A DNA stretch of 64,000 nucleotides from Microbacterium luteum (GCF_015277875.1 NZ_CP063814.1:1736001-1800000); one strand, 5' to 3'. Shown: positions 31,956 to 40,741, counted from the first letter of the stretch. Program-made: numbers and translations. The notes: generated by a model not told the origin, from the sequence alone.

Positions 31956-32167
31956 GACGCGAGCGGTGCGATGATGCCGTCTTCGGCGTCGAACAGGTGG
32001 GACCACTTCTCGCCGCGCGCCGCGCTGATCGCACCCTTCGACCCAAAAGTCTTCCCGACCCACCCGCAGGTGCAGACAGCGCGCCACGTGCCGGGGATGA
32101 CCTCGCCCTTGATGACGCGGCAAGCGTGACCGTTTGCGTGGTCGTAGCCGCTCGTGCGGATGCTCAC
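31952..32167 (-). CDS. Small Cys-containing protein coupled to integrase
   Basis: A 71-residue frame runs from GTG 32167 to TGA 31954-31952 and overlaps the integrase ATG as ATGA. The product reads S-I-R-T-S-G-Y-D-H-A-N-G-H-A-C, I-K-G-E-V-I-P-G-T-W-R-A-V-C-T-C-G-W, K-T-F-G-S-K-G and W-S-H-L-F-D. His/Cys residues could bind zinc. It is not a standard HTH excisionase, but its coupling to int and place beside the att site make it a candidate recombination directionality or accessory factor. Coding codon bias supports it. Confidence 0.55.
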   Translation of the reverse strand: MSIRTSGYDHANGHACRVIKGEVIPGTWRAVCTCGWVGKTFGSKGAISAARGEKWSHLFDAEDGIIAPLAS

Positions 32168-32220
32168 GACGCGATCCGCTCGCCGAAGAGGGGAATGATC
32201 TCGCCGCCAGAGCGTCCAGA

Positions 32221-32264
32221 TTTCACCGTGGATGTCGTCGGTTCGATCCCGGCAGGGCCCACCA
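32221..32264 (+). other. Prophage right attachment site: displaced tRNA 3' half
   Basis: The sequence reads as the second half of a tRNA. The last six anticodon-loop bases are TTTCAC (32221-32226), the 3' anticodon stem is CGTGG, and the variable loop is ATGTC. The T-arm is GTCGG-TTCGATC-CCGGC (32237-32253; five pairs, one G-T). The acceptor strand AGGGCCC is followed by ACCA (32261-32264). No matching D-arm or 5' anticodon stem (CCACG) lies upstream. This is the expected scar when a phage inserts in the anticodon loop and restores the tRNA at the other end. The loop suggests anticodon UUC (Glu), tentatively. Confidence 0.8.
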
Positions 32265-32302
32265 CCGGGCGCCGCTTCGGGCGGGTGACCTATGTTGGTC
32301 GG

Positions 32303-33034
32303 GTGAAGGCTTCTCCCCGCGATCAGCGCGCGCTCCTCGACCTGGCCGAGCTCGACTCCCGCATCCGGCGAGCCGAAGCGGCACGTGCAAGCCCGCCGCA
32401 CGCCGCTCGGGTGAAGGAGCTGCTGGCGGAGCGTCAGGCGCGCACTCAGGAGCTGGCCGCCCTTCTCGGCACGCGAGATGACCTGCAGGCCGAGATCGGC
32501 CGCATCGAAGCCGACGTCGCCGTCGTCGACGCGCGGCGCGTGCGCGACACCGAGCGTCTGGCCGCGACCTCGAACGTGAAGGAAGCGCAGGGGCTGGAGA
32601 GCGAGCTCGCCTCCCTCGCCCGCCGCAAGAGCGACCTGGAGGACGCCGAACTCGCCGTGATGGAGCAGCTCGAGGACGCTCAGGCCGCCGTGACGGCCGC
32701 AGAGGGGATGATCGCGCGGACCAATGCGGAGGGCGCGGAGCTGAGCGCCGCCGGGAAGGCCGCCGTGGAAGCGGCGACCGCCGACGCCGCCACCGCCACC
32801 CGCGATCGGGCTGCGGTGGCGGCCGGGATCGCCGATGATCTCGTGGCGCAGTACGACCGGCTCGCGATCCGTAACGCCGGAGCGGGACTGCTGACCCGCA
32901 ACACCTGCGGCGGCTGTCATATGGTTCTCTCGGGCACCGACCTGGCGGAGGTGCGACGCGCCGCGGACGACGACGTCGTGCTGTGCCCCGAGTGCGGATG
33001 CATCCTGGTGCGCACGGAGGAGTCGGGCCTGTGA
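32303..33034 (+). CDS. C4-type zinc-ribbon protein (CT398/DUF164 family)
   Basis: The 243-residue protein is a long antiparallel coiled coil (about 10-180) followed by a zinc ribbon, N-T-C-G-G-C-H-M and V-L-C-P-E-C-G-C-I-L, at about 200-235. This is the standard layout of the CT398/HP0958 family, whose members act as chaperone-like or RNA-binding coiled-coil proteins (FlgZ in Helicobacter). Its role in actinobacteria is not established. GTG 32303 is the start. It is the first chromosomal gene right of the prophage. Confidence 0.85.
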   Translation: MKASPRDQRALLDLAELDSRIRRAEAARASPPHAARVKELLAERQARTQELAALLGTRDDLQAEIGRIEADVAVVDARRVRDTERLAATSNVKEAQGLESELASLARRKSDLEDAELAVMEQLEDAQAAVTAAEGMIARTNAEGAELSAAGKAAVEAATADAATATRDRAAVAAGIADDLVAQYDRLAIRNAGAGLLTRNTCGGCHMVLSGTDLAEVRRAADDDVVLCPECGCILVRTEESGL

Positions 33035-33103
33035 GCGCTTCGATCGTCCAGCAGAGGAGCCCTCGCGGGAAGATCCGGCGTCCCGACGAGGCCACGGGCC
33101 ACG

Positions 33104-34849
33104 GTGAGAGCCGCCGACACGGCCTCGGCTGACCCCGGCCCGCTCGCCCCCATCACCTGGGCGGTCGTCGGCGATCACGACCAGCGTGTGGTGGTCGTGG
33201 ATCTCGACGCGGATGCGGGTGAACGACGCCGGGTGTCGCTGGCTCCAGGTGAGTTCGCGGACCACGTCGTCCAGCGCGAGCTCGCCTCGGCCCCGCGGTG
33301 GGTGTGGGACGACACGGCTCGGCGATACCCGCCGCTGCTGGCCGCGGGGGTGCGTGTCGCCCGGTCGCACGATCTGCGGCTCAGCCACCGGATCCTCGCG
33401 TGCAGCGCGGACATCGCCGCGCCCGGTGCCCTGCGTGCCGCAGCGGAATGGGAGGGCGGACCGTCGCCCGCGGTGGCTGTCGCCGCGGCGACGCTGTTCG
33501 ATCTCGCTGCTCCGACGGATACGACCGGTGACATCGCTGCGACCCTCGCCGAATTCCGCCGGCAGCGCGGGGCGCTGTCGACCGCGCGCGCTGGTTCCGG
33601 GCTCCACCTGCTCGCCGCCGCGGAGTCGGCGGGCGCTCTGCTTGCGGCCGAGATGCATGCAGCCGGGCTCCCTTGGGACCAGGCGCGCCATGACGCCGTG
33701 CTCGAGGCCGAACTCGGCGCTCGTCCGCCCTCGGGTGCGCGACCCTCGCAGCTGGAGCTGCTCGCTCAGCGTCTGCGCGAGCAGCTCGACGATCCGACCC
33801 TCAACCCCGACTCCGCGGTCAGGCTCCTCCGCGCGCTGCATCGGAGGGGGATCGCGGTCGAGTCGACGAGCCGATGGGAGCTCGAGCGCGTCGAGCACGA
33901 GGTGGTTCCGACGCTCCTGGAGTACAAGCGCCTCGCGCGGCTCTGCTCGGCGAACGGCTGGGCGTGGTCGGACGAATGGGTCTCGGCGGGTCGCTTCCGT
34001 CCCGTGTACATTCCGGCGGGAGTCGTGACCGGGCGCTGGGCCTCCGCCGGCGGGGGAGCGCTGCAGATTCCGCGCGGACTCCGCTCCGCTGTCCGCGCCG
34101 ATCCGGGGTGGTGTCTGGTCGTGGCCGACGTCGCGCAGCTCGAGCCGCGCGTCCTGTGCGGCATGTCGAGGGATGCGGCCCTCGCGGAGGCGTCGCGCGG
34201 TCGTGACCTCTACGAGGGCATCGTCGCCGACGGCGCGGTCGCCACCCGGTACGACGCGAAGCTCGCCATGCTCGGGGCGATGTACGGGGCGACGACGGGC
34301 GAGAGCGGACGGCTCATGCCGAGGTTGCGACATACGTACCCGCGCGCGATGGCGATGGTCGATGCGGCCGCACGTCGTGGCGAGGACGGCGCGCCCGTCT
34401 CGACGTCATGGGGACGGACCACGCCCGATGCCGGCGCGACGTGGCGGGCGACGCAGGCACGCGCGAGCGAGGCGGACGCGTCGACCGCGGACATCCTGCG
34501 CGCCAAGCGCGCCTCTCGCGACCGCGGGCGCTTCACTCGGAACTTCATCGTGCAGGGAACGGCCGCGGAGTGGGCGCTGGCGTGGTTGGCCGACCTTCGC
34601 ACACGGTTGACCGCGTTCCCCGAGGCCGCGACCGCCGCTGCCGCATCCGGACCGGTGTTCGCCCGTCGACCGCACATCGCGTTCTTCCTGCATGACGAGG
34701 TGATCGTGCACTGTCCACGGGAGCACGCGGAGGAGGTCGCTGAGGCGGTCCGCGACGCGGCTGCCGCAGCCGGCCGGTTGCTGTTCGGCGACTTTCCGGT
34801 CGATTTCCCGCTCGATGTGCGCATCGCCGAGTCCGCGCAGAAGGACTGA
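33104..34849 (+). CDS. Bifunctional 3'-5' exonuclease/DNA polymerase (PolI-like)
   Basis: The 581-residue protein resembles the C-terminal two-thirds of DNA polymerase I without the 5' nuclease. Polymerase motif A is D-V-A-Q-L-E-P-R (near 345), motif B includes K-L-A-M-L-G-A-M-Y-G, and motif C is L-H-D-E-V-I-V-H (near 525). The N-terminal part (V-V-V-D-L-D and following) stands where the proofreading domain should be but is degenerate. Such stand-alone PolI-like proteins are conserved in actinobacteria and presumed to act in repair. GTG 33104 is the likely start. Confidence 0.85.
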   Translation: MRAADTASADPGPLAPITWAVVGDHDQRVVVVDLDADAGERRRVSLAPGEFADHVVQRELASAPRWVWDDTARRYPPLLAAGVRVARSHDLRLSHRILACSADIAAPGALRAAAEWEGGPSPAVAVAAATLFDLAAPTDTTGDIAATLAEFRRQRGALSTARAGSGLHLLAAAESAGALLAAEMHAAGLPWDQARHDAVLEAELGARPPSGARPSQLELLAQRLREQLDDPTLNPDSAVRLLRALHRRGIAVESTSRWELERVEHEVVPTLLEYKRLARLCSANGWAWSDEWVSAGRFRPVYIPAGVVTGRWASAGGGALQIPRGLRSAVRADPGWCLVVADVAQLEPRVLCGMSRDAALAEASRGRDLYEGIVADGAVATRYDAKLAMLGAMYGATTGESGRLMPRLRHTYPRAMAMVDAAARRGEDGAPVSTSWGRTTPDAGATWRATQARASEADASTADILRAKRASRDRGRFTRNFIVQGTAAEWALAWLADLRTRLTAFPEAATAAAASGPVFARRPHIAFFLHDEVIVHCPREHAEEVAEAVRDAAAAAGRLLFGDFPVDFPLDVRIAESAQKD

Positions 34850-34868
34850 CGGCGATAGGATCGCTGCA

Positions 34869-35230
34869 GCGAATGGGTCGGCCGGACGGTCGCGTTGCGC
34901 GCGTCGCACCGAGGAACGTCCGGGCTCCACAGGGCAGGGCGGTGGGTAACACCCACCCGGAGCGATCCGCGAGACAGTGCCACAGAGAGCAGACCGCCGG
35001 GCGTGCCCGGTAAGGGTGAAAGGGCGGTGTAAGAGACCACCGGGGTCGTGGTGACACGACCCGCACGGCAAACCTCGCCCGGAGCAAGGCCAGACAGGGG
35101 ATGATGACGCGGCCCGCCGAGTCCCCGGGTAGGCCGCTGGAGCGTCACGGCAACGTGACGCCGAGAGAGATGACCGTCGATGGGGCGCGAGCCCCGGAAC
35201 AGAACCCGGCGTACAGGCCGGCCCATTCGC
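34869..35230 (+). ncRNA. rnpB: RNase P RNA
   Basis: The sequence has the conserved RNase P landmarks: GAGGAACGTCCGGGCTCC with CACAGGGCAGG (P4 5' strand region), AGAGAGCAGACCGCC, GGTAAGGGTGAAA, AGAGACCACCG, and AGAACCCGGCGTACAGG near the 3' end. The ends pair as P1 (GCGAATGGG at 34869 with CCCATTCGC ending 35230). It is the catalytic RNA that trims the 5' ends of pre-tRNAs. A -10-like TAGGAT lies at 34856-34861, eight bases before P1. The 3' end is one base from the convergent ppgK stop. Confidence 0.95.
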
Positions 35231-35231
35231 C

Positions 35232-35993
35232 TCAGTTCACCGCGAGCGACGCCGCACCGATGATGCCGGCGTTGTTGCGGTGCACAGCGGGAACGATCGG
35301 AGTCCTGATGTCCAGCAGCGGCAGGAACTGCTCGGAGTGCTTGGAGACGCCGCCGCCGACGACGAAGAGATCGGGGCTGAAGAGGAACTCGATGTGGCTG
35401 TAGTACCACTGCAGCCGCGCCGCCCACTTCTTCCAGGACAGCTCGTCCCGTTCCATCGCCGAGTACGCCGCATAGGCCTCGGCGTCCTTACCGTGCTTCG
35501 CGCGGTGCACGTGTCCGAGCTCGCTGTTGGGGATCAGCACGCCGTCGTAGATCATCGCCGACCCGATCCCGGTTCCGAGCGTGGTGAGGATGGTGAGTCC
35601 GTCGATGCCCTTCGCCGCTCCGTAGCGCACCTCGGCGATCCCGGCGACGTCGGCATCGTTGGCGAAGTGGATGTCGCGCCCGAGCCCCTTCTCGAAGAAC
35701 GCCTCGGCTTCGAACCCGATCCATTCCTCCGACACGTTCGCGGCCGACAGTGTGCGACCGGACTTCACGATGGCGGGGAAGGCGACACCGAGGGGGAGGG
35801 CCTCGTCCGAGACGCCGAGCTCGTCGAGGACGACGGTGACCGCGTCGAGCACGTCTTGGGGCTTGGCCCCCTTCGGGGTGGACACCTTCACCCGATCGCT
35901 GAGGAGTTCGCCGCGCTCGAGATCGACGATGCCGCCCTTGATGCCTGTGCCGCCGATGTCGACGCCTATCGCCCGGGTGCTGTTCGCTGCCAT
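35232..35993 (-). CDS. ppgK: Polyphosphate glucokinase
   Basis: The 253-residue ROK-family protein has the phosphate-binding V-D-I-G-G-T-G-I-K-G at 10-19, the conserved F-A-N-D-A-D-V-A-G (catalytic Asp), and T-L-G-T-G-I-G-S-A. S-E-L-G-H-V and V-V-G-G-G-V-S-K-H also appear. The polyphosphate glucokinases of actinobacteria share the W-x-K-W-A region seen here (S-W-K-K-W-A-A-R-L). It phosphorylates glucose with polyphosphate or ATP. It is transcribed toward rnpB and divergently from the small gene at 36082. Confidence 0.93.
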   Translation of the reverse strand: MAANSTRAIGVDIGGTGIKGGIVDLERGELLSDRVKVSTPKGAKPQDVLDAVTVVLDELGVSDEALPLGVAFPAIVKSGRTLSAANVSEEWIGFEAEAFFEKGLGRDIHFANDADVAGIAEVRYGAAKGIDGLTILTTLGTGIGSAMIYDGVLIPNSELGHVHRAKHGKDAEAYAAYSAMERDELSWKKWAARLQWYYSHIEFLFSPDLFVVGGGVSKHSEQFLPLLDIRTPIVPAVHRNNAGIIGAASLAVN

Positions 35994-36081
35994 GTCTTCA
36001 CCCTATCCAGGCGCGGACACCGCTTCAGTAGGATCAAGACAGAGGTGTCACCGAGGCGCTCGCGAACCGGAGGAGGCGGCC

Positions 36082-36300
36082 ATGTCCGGCGGCGAAGAGA
36101 AGTTCTGGTACAACCTGACGACCGGGCAGGTCGAGCGGGGCCACGTCTCGCCGGCGGTCGACCGCGCCGGCCCGTTCGACACGGCCGAGGATGCCGCGCG
36201 GGCGCCGGAGCTGCTGAAGGAGCGCTCGCGCGCCTGGGCCGAGGACGAAGCCCGCGACGACGCCTGGGGCGCGACCGGAACCGGCGCCGACGACAAGTAG
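36082..36300 (+). CDS. Small conserved actinobacterial protein
   Basis: The 72-residue product reads F-W-Y-N-L-T-T-G-Q-V-E-R-G, G-P-F-D-T-A-E-D-A-A-R-A and W-A-E-D-E-A-R-D-D-A-W. Short proteins with this 'W-Y-N-x-x-T-x-Q-V-E-x-G ... G-P-F-x-T-x-x-E-A' pattern are widespread in Microbacteriaceae and often labelled SPOR-related; the function is unknown. GGAGGAGG before ATG 36082 is a very strong ribosome site. It precedes glnA2 by 40 bases and is probably co-transcribed. Confidence 0.75.
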   Translation: MSGGEEKFWYNLTTGQVERGHVSPAVDRAGPFDTAEDAARAPELLKERSRAWAEDEARDDAWGATGTGADDK

Positions 36301-36340
36301 TCTGGCAGTCAGCCAACCGACGTCCAGCGGAGGGAAAGTC

Positions 36341-37678
36341 ATGGACAAGCAGCGCGATTTCGTCCTGCGCACGATCGAGGAGCGAGGCGTCAAGTTCGTC
36401 CGGCTCTGGTTCACCGACGTGATCGGCACGCTCAAGTCGGTGGCGATCGCCCCCGCGGAGGTCGAGGGGGCCTTCAACGAGGGTCTCGGCTTCGACGGCT
36501 CCGCGATCGAGGGGCTCACGCGCACCTACGAATCGGATCTGCTGGCGCACCCCGACCCCACGACGTTCCAGACGCTTCCGTGGCGAGGCGAGATCGACCC
36601 GACCGGTCGGATGTTCTGCGACATCACCACCCCCGACGGTCAGCCCGCGGTGGCCGACCCGCGGTACGTACTCAAGCGGTCTCTGGCGAAGGCAGCCGAT
36701 GCGGGCTTCACCTTCTACACGCATCCGGAGATCGAGTTCTACCTGCTGAAGTCGTCGCGCTACGGGACGGAAGGCCCGGAACCGGTCGATTCGGCCGGCT
36801 ACTTCGACAACGTGCCGGGCGGCACGGCGCACGATTTTCGTCGTCGTTCCGTGCGCATGCTGGAGGACCTCGGGATCTCCGTGGAGTTCAGCCACCACGA
36901 GGGCGGACCGGGTCAGAACGAGATCGACCTGCGGTACGCCGATGCCCTCACGACCGCCGACAACATCATGACGTTCCGCACGGTGATCAAGGAGGTCGCC
37001 ATCGAGCAGGGCGTCTACGCGACGTTCATGCCGAAGCCGCTCGGCGGCAAGCCGGGAAGCGGGATGCACACCCACATGTCGCTCTTCGAGGGCGACACGA
37101 ACGCGTTCTACGAAGAGGGCGGTCAGTATCAGCTCTCCAAGGTCGGGCGGCAGTTCATCGCGGGGCTGCTGCGCCACGCCAACGAGATCTCGGCGGTCAC
37201 GAACCAGTTCGTCAACTCCTACAAGCGTCTGTGGGGCGGCGACGAGGCCCCGAGCTTCATCTGCTGGGGGCACAACAACCGCTCCGCCCTCGTGCGCGTA
37301 CCGATGTACAAGCCGAACAAGGGTCAGTCCTCACGCGTGGAGTATCGCGGCATCGACTCGGCGGCCAATCCGTACCTGGCGTACGCCCTGATGCTCTCGG
37401 CGGGCCTCAAGGGCATCGAGGAGGGGTACGAGTTGCCTGCCGAGGCCGAGGACAATGTGTGGTCGCTGACGGACTCCGAGCGTCGCGCGCTCGGCTATGC
37501 GCCGTTGCCGACGAGTCTCGACCACGCCCTGGAATACATGGAGGAGTCCGAGCTGGTGGCCGAGACCCTCGGCGAGCAGGTCTTCAACTACGTGCTGCTG
37601 AACAAGCGCCGCGAGTGGCAGGAGTACCGCTCGCAGGTCACGCCGTACGAGTTGAAGAGCAACCTCGAGATGCTCTGA
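36341..37678 (+). CDS. glnA2: Glutamine synthetase, GlnA2 type
   Basis: The 445-residue protein starts K-Q-R-D-F-V-L-R-T-I-E-E-R-G-V-K-F-V-R-L. It has the GS signatures F-D-G-S-A-I-E-G, P-E-I-E-F-Y, G-P-G-Q-N-E-I, and G-G-K-P-G-S-G-M-H-T-H. Length and sequence match the shorter actinobacterial GlnA2 found next to glnE in mycobacteria and Streptomyces. It makes glutamine from glutamate, ammonia and ATP. It is 10 bases upstream of glnE and likely in one operon with it. No GlnR box was found in its short upstream gap. A Tyr in Y-E-L-P is present where GlnA1 is adenylylated. Confidence 0.95.
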   Translation: MDKQRDFVLRTIEERGVKFVRLWFTDVIGTLKSVAIAPAEVEGAFNEGLGFDGSAIEGLTRTYESDLLAHPDPTTFQTLPWRGEIDPTGRMFCDITTPDGQPAVADPRYVLKRSLAKAADAGFTFYTHPEIEFYLLKSSRYGTEGPEPVDSAGYFDNVPGGTAHDFRRRSVRMLEDLGISVEFSHHEGGPGQNEIDLRYADALTTADNIMTFRTVIKEVAIEQGVYATFMPKPLGGKPGSGMHTHMSLFEGDTNAFYEEGGQYQLSKVGRQFIAGLLRHANEISAVTNQFVNSYKRLWGGDEAPSFICWGHNNRSALVRVPMYKPNKGQSSRVEYRGIDSAANPYLAYALMLSAGLKGIEEGYELPAEAEDNVWSLTDSERRALGYAPLPTSLDHALEYMEESELVAETLGEQVFNYVLLNKRREWQEYRSQVTPYELKSNLEML

Positions 37679-37688
37679 CGCCGGCGCC

Positions 37689-40679
37689 ATGGCCCGCGAT
37701 CGCTCCACGACCCTGACCGGTCTCGCGCGCGTCGGCTTCAGCCGCCTGACGGAGGCCGATGCGGACCTCTCCGAACTCGAGCAGCTCATCGACGTGCCCT
37801 GGGAGGAGCTCCGCGACGCCGCGTCGGACGCGGCCGATCCCGATGTCGCCGTCTCGGCGATCCTCTTCATCGCGCGACGAGATCCCGCCGCCGTGCGGGC
37901 GCTTCGTGCGAGCGAGAACGGGTGGCGTGCCCTGTGGGCGCTCCTGGGTGCGTCGTCCGGATTCGGGGATTTCTTCCTCCGCCATCCAGAGGAGCTCGCC
38001 GAGCTGGCGCATGCCGGCACGAGCCTGCCGACCGACATCGAGATGCGGAGGGAGCTGCTCGCCGCGGTCGGAGAAGAGGACGGCTTCGCTCGCGACGGCA
38101 GTGAGAGCTGCTGGGTTGCACTGCGGGTGCGGTATCGGCGCATGCTCGCCAAGATCGCCGCTTTCGACCTGCTGAGTCCCTCGCCCGTCGACCAGGTCCC
38201 GTTCGTCGCCGGCCGGCTGGCGGACGCAGCGGCGGCCGCACTCGAGGCGTCGCTGTGTGTCGCTCGCACACGGGTGTCGTCGACGGGGCCGGCTTTCCCG
38301 CGCGAGCATGTGGCGGCGACCCAGCTCGCGGTCATCGGCATGGGCAAAACGGGGGCGCGCGAGCTGAATTACGTCAGCGACGTCGACGTCATCTTCGTCG
38401 GCGGCGCAGCGGACGGGCTCCGCGAGGAGGTGGGGGAGAGCCGGGTGATCGACATCGCGACCCGGCTGGCGGTTCAGACCATGCGCGGCGTGTCCGAGAT
38501 GGAGGTCGAGCCTCCTCTGTGGGAGGTCGACGCGAACCTCCGCCCCGAGGGGAAGCAGGGAGCGCTGGTGCGCACCCTGGAGTCGCACCTGTCGTACTAT
38601 GACCGGTGGGCGGCGAGCTGGGAGTTCCAGGCGCTGCTGAAAGCGCGCGCGATCGCGGGCGACGAGGCGCTCGGCGATGCGTACGTTAACGCGGTCGGGC
38701 CGAAGGTGTGGACGAGCGCCGCGCGCGAGAACTTCGTCGACGGCGTGCAGCGCATGCGTGAACGTGTGACCGACCACATCCCGAACGACGAAGTCGCCCG
38801 CCAGATCAAACTCGGCCCCGGCGGGATCCGGGACATCGAGTTCACCGTGCAGCTGCTGCAGCTGGTCCATGGACTCTCCGACCACGGGATCCGGCAGCGG
38901 AGCACCCTCGCGGCCCTCGACGCCCTCGTCGCGGAGGGGTACATCGGCCGCGCCGAAGCCGCCGCCTTCTCGCGTGACTACCGGATGCTCCGGCTGCTCG
39001 AGCATCGCGTGCAGCTGCGCCACCTGCGCCGCACCCACCTGATGCCCGAAGACGCCGAGGGACTGCGTTCCCTGGCTCGGGCGACCGGACTCGGGGACAC
39101 CGGCGATTCCGTCCTGCGGATCTGGGAATCGGTCAAGCGCGAGGTTCGCGACATCCACGTGCGGCTGTTCTACCGTCCGCTGCTGTCGGCGGTGGCCGCT
39201 CTCCCCGAAGAGGAGCGCTCCCTCTCGCCGGAGCAGGCGAAGGATCGGCTGGCGGCCATCGGATTCCACGACCCCGGTGGCGCGCTGCGTCACATCGGGG
39301 CGCTCACGACGGGACTCAGTCGCAAGTCGCAGATCCAGCGGCACCTCATGCCGGTCATGCTCCGCTGGTTCGCCGACGGCGTCGACCCCGACTACGGGCT
39401 GATCGCCTTCCGTCGTCTCAGCGAGAGGCTGGGGGACTCGCCCTGGTTCCTGCGCATGCTGCGCGACTCCGCGGGAGCTGCCGAAGACCTCACGCGTGTG
39501 CTCTCGGGCTCCCGCTATGTCGGTGAACTGATGGAATGGATCCCCGAGTCGGCGGCGTGGCTCGATGACGGCGGGGCTCTCCGTCCGCGGTCCGGGGTCG
39601 CTCTCCAGGAGGAAGCGCGCGCGATACAGACCCGTCACGACAACGTCGAAGACGCGATGCACTCCGTCCGGGCGCTCCGCCGCCGCGAGATGCTGCGGAC
39701 CGCCATGGGAGGAATCCTCGGCGTGCTCACGATCGAGGAGATCGCGGACACCCTCACCACGATCAGCGAAGTGAGCATCCAGGCCACCCTGCGCGCGGTG
39801 CGCCGGGAGGTCGTTCCACCGGAAGACGACGCGCTCGATTTCTCGATCATCGCGATGGGTCGCTTCGGGGGGCGGGAGCTCGGCTTCGGATCCGACGCGG
39901 ACGTCATGTACGTCTACCGACCGAACGGGCTCGACCCTCAGCGAGCGCATCAGCTCGCGCAGGCGCTCGTCCAGGGACTTCGGCGGCATTCCGAGGACCA
40001 TCGTCTCCCGCTCGACCTCGACGCGGACCTGCGCCCGGAGGGGCGCAACGGCCCGCTCGTGCGATCCCTGGAATCGTATGCCGAGTACTATCGTCGATGG
40101 TCGCTGTCGTGGGAGGCGCAGGCGCTGCTGCGGGCACGGGGGATCGCGGGAAGTGTCAAGCTCATCCGCGCCTTCACCGAACTTGCCGACGAGGTGCGCT
40201 ATCCCGCGCACGCGGACCAGCAGGGGCTTCGTGAGATCAAGCGGATCAAGGCGCGGGTCGAGAGTGAGCGGCTGCCCCAGGGGGTGGACCCGGCTCGTCA
40301 CCTCAAGCTCGGCCCGGGCGGCCTGAGCGACGTGGAATGGCTGGTGCAGCTCCTGCAGCTGCAGCACGCGCACGCGGTACCGGCCATGCGCACCACCTCG
40401 ACGCTCGACGCCCTGCACGCCGCACGCGAGGCGGGCCTCGTGTCGGCGGTCGCGACCGAGCGTCTGGCGGCGTCCTGGCGTCTGGCGAGCCGGCTGAGGT
40501 CCGCCAACACGCTGCTCTCGGGACAGACCAGCGACGTGCTGCCGACGGACAGATCCAAGCTCGACGGCATCGGGCGTCTGCTCGAGATGCCGCCCCACAG
40601 CGCCAGTCTTGTCGAGGAGGAGTGGGTGCGCACCGCCCGACGCGCCCGTCGCACGTTCGACACGCTCTTCTACGGTTGA
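37689..40679 (+). CDS. glnE: Glutamine synthetase adenylyltransferase / deadenylase
   Basis: The 996-residue protein has two nucleotidyltransferase domains, each with the G-x(n)-E-L-x-x-x-S-D-x-D metal-binding motif. The first is E-L-N-Y-V-S-D-V-D-V near 230 (deadenylylation half). The second is E-L-G-F-G-S-D-A-D-V near 735 (adenylylation half). Conserved R-P-E-G follow-ups (N-L-R-P-E-G and D-L-R-P-E-G) occur in both, with helical regulatory regions between. It controls the glutamine synthetase encoded by glnA1 by AMP attachment. Its place between glnA2 and glnA1 is the usual actinobacterial arrangement. Confidence 0.96.
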   Translation: MARDRSTTLTGLARVGFSRLTEADADLSELEQLIDVPWEELRDAASDAADPDVAVSAILFIARRDPAAVRALRASENGWRALWALLGASSGFGDFFLRHPEELAELAHAGTSLPTDIEMRRELLAAVGEEDGFARDGSESCWVALRVRYRRMLAKIAAFDLLSPSPVDQVPFVAGRLADAAAAALEASLCVARTRVSSTGPAFPREHVAATQLAVIGMGKTGARELNYVSDVDVIFVGGAADGLREEVGESRVIDIATRLAVQTMRGVSEMEVEPPLWEVDANLRPEGKQGALVRTLESHLSYYDRWAASWEFQALLKARAIAGDEALGDAYVNAVGPKVWTSAARENFVDGVQRMRERVTDHIPNDEVARQIKLGPGGIRDIEFTVQLLQLVHGLSDHGIRQRSTLAALDALVAEGYIGRAEAAAFSRDYRMLRLLEHRVQLRHLRRTHLMPEDAEGLRSLARATGLGDTGDSVLRIWESVKREVRDIHVRLFYRPLLSAVAALPEEERSLSPEQAKDRLAAIGFHDPGGALRHIGALTTGLSRKSQIQRHLMPVMLRWFADGVDPDYGLIAFRRLSERLGDSPWFLRMLRDSAGAAEDLTRVLSGSRYVGELMEWIPESAAWLDDGGALRPRSGVALQEEARAIQTRHDNVEDAMHSVRALRRREMLRTAMGGILGVLTIEEIADTLTTISEVSIQATLRAVRREVVPPEDDALDFSIIAMGRFGGRELGFGSDADVMYVYRPNGLDPQRAHQLAQALVQGLRRHSEDHRLPLDLDADLRPEGRNGPLVRSLESYAEYYRRWSLSWEAQALLRARGIAGSVKLIRAFTELADEVRYPAHADQQGLREIKRIKARVESERLPQGVDPARHLKLGPGGLSDVEWLVQLLQLQHAHAVPAMRTTSTLDALHAAREAGLVSAVATERLAASWRLASRLRSANTLLSGQTSDVLPTDRSKLDGIGRLLEMPPHSASLVEEEWVRTARRARRTFDTLFYG

Positions 40680-40706
40680 GCGTCGCTCGCGACGCGGCTC
40701 GGCACG

Positions 40707-40741
40707 ACGACGGCCCCCGGGATGCACCCGGGGGCCGTCGT
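40707..40741. terminator. Bidirectional terminator between glnE and glnA1
   Basis: ACGACGGCCCCCGGG (40707-40721) pairs perfectly with CCCGGGGGCCGTCGT (40727-40741), 15 bp around ATGCA. It lies between the convergent glnE and glnA1 genes and can end both transcripts. Confidence 0.9.

Larger units (their letters stand above)
1..32264. mobile_element. Integrated siphovirus-type prophage, right-hand portion
   Basis: A continuous phage gene order is visible: replication genes, small early genes, terminase, portal, protease, capsid, connectors, tail, lysis, tail fibre and integrase. The structural genes all lie on the plus strand; the lysogeny genes at the right end lie on the minus strand. The right boundary is set by a tRNA 3'-half remnant ending at 32264, directly after the integrase and its small partner gene; housekeeping genes follow. 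The left end (attL, repressor and the rest of the replication module) lies before position 1. All head, tail and lysis genes expected of an HK97-fold siphophage look intact, so the element may be inducible; that is inference. Confidence 0.95.

Noticed and set aside
32180..32264. Complete tRNA gene at the right end of the prophage
   Set aside because: The bases upstream of the anticodon loop do not form an anticodon 5' stem, D-arm or acceptor 5' strand (GGGCCCT). Only the 3' half is present.
32168..34333. Continuation of the small integrase-coupled frame into a 793-codon minus-strand frame
   Set aside because: Only the last 71 codons (31952-32167) look like a protein. The upstream part crosses the att site and runs opposite the zinc-ribbon and polymerase genes with a composition typical of shadow frames.
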